Assembly: GCA_902806595.1 (NCBI GenBank)
Contig: CADCXC010000021.1
Coordinates: 124,001-188,000 of the forward strand
Source: Pyrenopolyporus hunteri
Taxonomy: Eukaryota; Ascomycota; Sordariomycetes; Xylariales; Hypoxylaceae
Reading direction: 5' to 3'
Length of the DNA stretch: 64,000 bases
Below, one piece after another: positions 58,817-64,000 of this stretch. The position numbers and the translations under genes were made by a program. Under the pieces are notes generated by a model, which did no database searches, was not told the origin of the DNA, and was given only the letters and a program-made list of their open reading frames with translations. The first letter of the stretch is position 1, and each line of letters begins with the position of its first letter.

Positions 58817-59831
58817 TCGGGTCGTTACGTTAGTTGCTCAGGTAGTTAGGCAGAGCCCAACTCCTCTCTATCGTCACATACTTGCGAGAGCTGTCGTCGA
58901 GGTTTTTATACGGGGATCATATATAAACTAGTGGCGGTCCAAGTTGAATAAGTCAGCGATTAGAAAGCAAGAAAAGCAGAAATTATCTGCTCTGTTAGCG
59001 TCACGAAATGGCCTATTACCTACAGCTACCAGCTAGGAGCACCCGCCCGTATAAGCCCTGTCCCATTTTTACCATGTCATGATTGGCTGATTTGGGGAGT
59101 ATTGCCACTATCGATAGGCACCGTATTAATAATTTAGGTACCTCACCCCCGGGGGCTATAGCGTAGGTAGGTAAGTTAACCCACACAGGCAGAAGGGCGT
59201 CAAAATAAATGCCTCAGCCACATCCACCTATTTCACCAGCCACACCTGGTACTTAAGTATCCTAAATAATACTAATTGTATTAGTTGTAACGTTATACAT
59301 TATTAATATTATCACAATTAAAATTCATAGATAAATAGCATTATGGACAAGTTTTTCATATATAAGCTTTTTTTTAACGTTAGTAAATTTTAGGAACGAA
59401 AAGGCTGACGAGAAATCTAGGGGTTGGTGTGGCTGAGGCATTTATTTTGACGCCCTTCTGACAGGTACACATCCATACCTCTCCTTGCTAGTAGCAGTTC
59501 AAAGCGTGCCGCTGAGATACTAGGGGTAGTTGCCCTCGCTGATAAACACATAAAGAGGCATGAAGAATGCACCTACCTAGGTACGTTAGGTACCTACCTA
59601 GGTAGATAGCTACCTACGTTACAAAATCCATAGGGACTCGTGATAAATGAAGTCAATACTCTAGCCATACCTAGCTACATGACCAACGTAAGTGAGCCTA
59701 CGCCAGTGGCTACACCACGCCCATACCGAAGTTGTTTTTTTCTTCTCATTAAAAAGCCAAAGCCCGACTGTATGCGCGAGACACAAACGAGAGAAGGAGC
59801 AGGAATCGGAATTCCATGTTTGCGCAGTCCT
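58817..59831. other. Intergenic region carrying a MITE
   Basis: This 1.0-kb stretch lies between the hemerythrin-like gene's promoter and the 3' end of eIF3c. It holds the 271-bp element described separately and CCTAGGTACG/GGTACCTACC motifs at about 59,575-59,605. Short frames at 59640 are not credible. Confidence 0.6.
59190..59460. mobile_element. MITE with 33-bp perfect terminal inverted repeats
   Basis: The left terminus 59190-59222 begins CAGAAGGGCGTCAAAATAAA and is the exact reverse complement of 59428-59460. The element is flanked on both sides by ACAGG (59185-59189 and 59461-59465), a 5-bp target site duplication. The interior is AT-rich and has no open frame, so it is non-autonomous. 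The termini do not match a transposon family I can name with certainty; 5-bp duplications are unusual for Tc1/mariner (TA) or hAT (8 bp). Confidence 0.9.
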
Positions 59832-62489
59832 CTAGCCTCGAACCGCACCGCCTAGTACACCACCCGTAAACTGCGTGCCGCCGGCCTGTCTCTGGCCAGT
59901 TCCACCGGTCCGCGTGCCGCCTCGGCCCGTCCGTTGTCCCGCACCCCGTCCGCCTCGCTGGTTTTGCCCGCCTCTCCTGTCGAACGCGTTGGCCGTGCCT
60001 TGCGTGCGTTGCTCGAGCGTACGTTCGTTCGTCTCGATAAGCTGCGCCGCCTTGTCCGACAGCGTGAGCGCTAGGCTCTGGAGGCGCGATAGTTCCACGC
60101 CCTTTCGGAAGATGACGGTCGAAGTGACTTGGTCGAGGGCAGCGGCAAGTTCTTCGTGGCTGATCATCTTGCTGACAATGGCCGAAACCTTGCGGTCCTC
60201 GAGCTCGAACATGGACGAGAGGGTCGAGATGGCGAGAGTATCGTAAAAGGGGGCGTAGGTAAAAAGATAAGTTCGGAGGCCCTCTTCTTGGATCTGTTTC
60301 GACAGCATCGTCTTGATCTCGTCGGTGTTGGGCATCAAGTCCCATATCTTAATGCTGTGAATGAAATTGGTGGCCTTCTTCCACTCGCCAGCGGCCAGAG
60401 CACGAGACGCCTGCATGACGTGGTCACGGGTGTTCTCGGGAGGGCCGGTGAAGATCTGTCGCTCGTGGTACTCTAGCATGCGTCGGTAGGTCTTGCTTAT
60501 GACCCGCTTCTTGATGTCCGGCGAGGAGCCGGTCTGGGCTAAGAGCGGGATCTCGAGGAGCATGCTGCAAGTTAGGTATACGCACTCCAGGAGTTCAAGG
60601 TTGATGTGCATGTGGAAGGGTAATTGTCTCTGCTTTTCCAGTCTTTCTTGCTCGGGGGAGACCTGAGCGTATCTCTGTATCATGACACCCTGAGCCAACA
60701 ATTCCTTCTGTCGGCCGCTACCGCAGATCTCTTGAAGCGTATTCTGTGCCTCGTACACCAGGCCCTTGCGGAAGGCGCATAGCCCAACTTGTACCAGGGT
60801 ACGGTTGTAGAGGATCTGGGTCTGCACGTCGAAGCTGCCAATCGTCTCCTGCAAATGAGACATGAGCATCATGTCGCGAGCCTTGTAGTACTCGTCGTGG
60901 AGAGCAAGGAAGTATATCTGGCACAGCATCGCGCGGGCTCGAATAATACCCTCGCTATTGACGAATAGGTAGTTGCAGAGTACGTTGAGGAGATTGGTGG
61001 CACCGGATATGCTCCCTCTGGGGGTGATAGTGGACTCAACGTCGGAGGGTATTTGCTTCCAGGCATTCTCCTCGAGGATCTTGACGACTTGCGCAGGTTT
61101 GAAGTAGACATGCTCCAGCCTGCGCATTACAATACGGTTCAGGCTGTCCTGGGGAGTCTGTAGAGATGGGTCCTTGTTGAGCATTTCATAGTATAGAAGG
61201 CCACGGAAGATGACGTTATACAGCGATCCCTCGTCAGTTAACCGCTCGATATATTCAGAAGTGTGAGGGTCGATGCTCTGCAGCGATCGGGTAAGTTCGT
61301 CGTCGAGTCGTTCAATATACGACACGATGCTTCCCGGAATCTTGATGTATTTCTCGCCCGGCTGTAACGTAGGCGGCCTCTCGTCGTCATCCCACTCTTC
61401 GGCGTTCTCGATCACGACGTACTCCTTGTTAGATCCGAGCACTTCAAGCAAGGTAGATATCTCCTTCTCGGCGGCCTTCCAGTGATCCAAAGGCATGGAT
61501 GCCGTGCCGCCGGAGCCAAGGTCGAATCTAGCAGAGACGAGAGTCAAAAGGACCTTGATTTGTTGATAGGGATTTGCGGCAACCTCATGGAGCTTCTCCA
61601 TGATTTTGATCTGCTCGAGTCGGTCCGTATTCTTCTTACCGCGAGACTCCATAATGGCGCGAAGATGCTTGAAGATGCTCTCCGGGGTAAACTGAAGTGT
61701 TTTGCCTCCCTTGCCGACCGTAGCAAAGCCCTCTTGGTCCTCCTCTACTTGATCGGCATACACCTCAGCCTTGGTTTTCTTAGGCTTCGCGGCAGGAACC
61801 TCTTCCTCCTCATCCGACGCGAGGAAGTCAAGGGGATCCTCTCTATACGCATCGACCTGCGCCTGGTAATCTTGTTTGAGCTTCTTGATCTTCTGCTTGA
61901 CAGCATTCAGACCGCGGGCACTTATGGCGTTCATCTTCTTGGGCGTGACCTTCTGCTTCGAAATGGTCTCGTTCATCGCATCCTCCAGTTCGACGAGAGC
62001 CTTGATGTAAAGCTTAGGCGTCCGGCCGCGCTCGGAAATCTTGGCGGCTTGTCTGTTGAGCTTGTCGAATTCTGGATCGATATCGTTAGCGCAGCGTACT
62101 TCTATCTCCGTCTCAATTAACTAAAACTTACCGACAGATACGGCACCCCAGTCATTGATTTTCTGGCGCTTCTCGATGGTATCGATTATGGATTCAAGCT
62201 CGGCCATCTGCTTGTCCTTGGCGCTCTTCAAGGTTTTGGGCGCGTCATCGTCGCTTTCTTCGCTCTCGGAGTCATCACCGCGTAAGAAACGAGCAGCACC
62301 AGATTTCTTGCCGCCTTCTTCATCGCTGCTGGATTCCTCATCGGACTCATCTTCATCTTCGTCCTCTTCCTCTTCGGATTCCTCATCCTGTTCCTCTTCT
62401 TCTTCCTCCTCTTCCTCGGAGTAGAGCTCCTCCTCTTCGGAGCTGCTCTCGGTGGAGCTGTCGTCGCCGCTGCGGAAGAATCGAGACAT
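59832..62489 (-). CDS. NIP1: Eukaryotic translation initiation factor 3 subunit C
   Basis: Exons 62489-62132 and 62071-59832 encode 865 residues, the usual length. eIF3c (Nip1 in yeast) is a core cytosolic eIF3 subunit that bridges eIF1, eIF5 and the 40S subunit during start-codon selection. The N-terminus [20 protein letters not shown] with its long acidic run is the family hallmark; then [35 protein letters not shown], the long helical core ([50 protein letters not shown]) and the PCI/winged-helix region ([20 protein letters not shown]). The C-terminus is an RGG-rich tail. The single 60-bp intron (62072-62131; GTAAGT, GCTAACG branch, CCAG) splits codon 120 in phase 1. Confidence 0.95.
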
Positions 62490-63477
62490 CCTGTCGGCTA
62501 TTCTTTCTTTCTAGGAAGTTTAGGGAATTGTGAGGTAATTATAAGGGAAAGAGTAAAGTAAGGAGGGTTATTTGAGGCGATGCGACGAGGTGGGAGGGGA
62601 TTTCGCGAAAGCCTGCAAGAAGGCAAGAAGTTGATCGTGGAGGGGCAAAAAGGTGAATTAAAACGTGCACACGGTTTTTTTTTGGAAATCAAGACGAATT
62701 TTTGGTGCATGTGGGGTCGAGGGGGGTGAACCGACTCAGCAGGCAGGTGTGTGCACCCCAGTGAATTTACTACCTAATTTTGAGCTTATCGGCGTTATCA
62801 CCCAGGTACGTAGGTACGCAGGTATATACGTTTGTACCTACATGTTACTAGGTACGAACTTCCACCATCAGCATTCACCATCTGGTTGCCTACAGTGTAC
62901 GGATCCGTACATGTACCTCATATTGATGCGTCCGGTACCTAGGAAATAGGTACATGCAGGCACCTAAGGTAGGTACCTACCCAAGATACCTGGGAATATA
63001 TGCCTACCTAGGCACCGTAAAGGCCATCCATACGTGTACATACCCGGTATGTATGAAAAAACTTTTCTTTAGACATAAGTACCTAGGTATATTTGAATAT
63101 GAATTCATGTAAATGTACAGATCCATCCTCCTATAAGGACATCATATAAAGGATGGTATCATTGAGATATCTAACCTAATGGAGACATCGATACCCAGAA
63201 CCATCACACTTGATTCGTTCGACATGTAATGATAGGTAATGATAGGTACCTAATGACCAATGTCAAGTGAGGGCTCAAGTAGAAGGAAGCTGGTATTATA
63301 CAAATATTGTGTATGAATACGTGAAAACTCCACTACGCCACTACAAGATGCCATCGCGACCGAAACGCCAGCAAAGATGCCATAATCGGCCCAGGTAACG
63401 ATATTCCACTCTAATATTCCCCCGTGGGTAGAAATACTACCACCCATTAAACAAGCCCAGTGCGGGAACGGGCAGAC
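62490..63477. other. Intergenic with dense GGTACCTA/CCTAGGTA motifs
   Basis: Upstream of eIF3c there is a pyrimidine-rich leader (minus-strand view). From about 62,800 to 63,100 the sequence is crowded with GTAGGTACC, ACCTAGG and TACCTACC variants, many palindromic. No gene or RNA is recognisable. Confidence 0.6.
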
Positions 63478-63912
63478 CTATTGATCAAGATCCAACCAGT
63501 CCGGATGGTCTTTCGCGCGCCAAGGTTTGATGCCCTTGGGGTTGGCATCGCGGCTTTTCTTAGCCTGTTCTAGGACTCTTTTGCTTTCCTCACTATTGTA
63601 GAGGGTGCCGAAGTCCTTGATCTGGTTGTCTGCAACGAGGACGGACTTGAAGAAGGACTGGTAAACCTCCTCGCCTCCTATTGTTTTGATTTGCTTATTA
63701 GTACATATGGGTACATGGCGGGTAGCATACCTCGCGAGGAAGGGACGGGCGGGGTGAATGGTGGGTAGAAAGTAATACAGTACGAGAAGAAGGAAATAGG
63801 GAAAAAGTAGAATCGAGAGAAAGAACGACGGGATGTTTGTTTCTTCCGTACCTGTAGCTTTGCTCTCGCTAGCCTCGAGCATTTGCTGTAATGTCGTTCT
63901 CAACTCTCGGCA
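63478..63912 (-). CDS. Partial gene of unknown function at the right edge
   Basis: Two exons are visible, 63912-63852 and 63677-63478, giving the last 86 residues; at least one exon lies upstream, because an ATAG acceptor with a TTGCTAACG branch site precedes 63912. A possible donor of the preceding intron is near 63,982, still inside the window. The second visible intron (63678-63851, 174 bp; GTACGG...ATAG) is longer than the rest. The protein end reads EEVYQSFFKSVLVADNQIKD ... PKGIKPWRAKDHPDWLDLDQ, helical and charged, soluble-looking; the hydrophobic stretch in the unspliced frame is intronic. I do not recognise the family. Confidence 0.65.
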   Translation of the reverse strand, partial: CRELRTTLQQMLEASESKATGTEETNIPSFFLSILLFPYFLLLVLYYFLPTIHPARPFLARYATRHVPICTNKQIKTIGGEEVYQSFFKSVLVADNQIKDFGTLYNSEESKRVLEQAKKSRDANPKGIKPWRAKDHPDWLDLDQ

Positions 63913-64000
63913 CTATGCCACCAGAAGAGCGCCCATGCGTTAGCAAACGTATGAGTAATAATAAGTATCAGTTTGTCTGACCCCTCGCCCAGAAGGGTTG

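Noticed and set aside
26683..64000. tRNA or 5S rRNA genes
   Set aside because: I looked by eye for B-box-like GGTTCRANTCC strings; the few TTCGA-containing ones lie in coding exons or lack a matching A box and cloverleaf.

Overview
The window looks like a piece of a filamentous ascomycete nuclear genome (Pezizomycotina, probably Sordariomycetes; species not determinable). The signs are short spliceosomal introns of 54-81 bp with GT-AG ends and CTAAC- or CTGAC-type branch sites, a CHS7 chitin synthase export chaperone, fungal-only families (DUF7580-like, DUF4604-like), and a long block mutated in the style of RIP (repeat-induced point mutation).

Bases 1 to about 26,680 are one AT-rich block with no open frame of 60 or more codons on either strand. 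CpA and TpG are almost absent and the surviving cytosines sit mostly in CpG. Repeats can still be made out in it: five copies of a ~260-bp dispersed element, a minisatellite of ten 87-bp units without a single indel, an 81-bp tandem duplication, a 37-bp palindrome and a decayed 12-bp repeat. The block ends within about 100 bases near 26,600-26,690.

Bases 26,683-64,000 have normal composition and carry 13 genes, most of them spliced; exon joins were worked out here by frame, splice-site and family agreement. In order: a Gln-rich small protein (+); a 1225-residue C2H2 zinc-finger/protein-kinase fusion (-) facing a DUF7580-like protein (+) across a 490-bp divergent promoter; a DUF4604-like basic/acidic protein (+); CHS7 (-); an Hsp70-like ATPase with six exons (-); a single-pass membrane protein (+); a Ser/Pro-rich protein (+); a 1412-residue conserved protein with an N-terminal Cys/His cluster (+); a luciferase-like-domain protein (+); a secreted or membrane-anchored S33/TAP-like alpha/beta hydrolase (-); a hemerythrin-like protein (-); translation factor eIF3c (-); plus a partial gene at the right edge (-).

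The genes do not form an operon or an obvious biosynthetic cluster. Housekeeping functions (eIF3c, CHS7) lie among accessory ones. The most suggestive functional grouping is the divergent kinase / DUF7580-like pair beside the RIP block, an architecture reminiscent of fungal intracellular recognition proteins (inference). Other points of note are a 271-bp MITE with perfect 33-bp terminal inverted repeats and 5-bp target duplication at 59,190-59,460, two GC-AG introns, and a recurrent TACCTAGG/CCTAGGTA intergenic motif.
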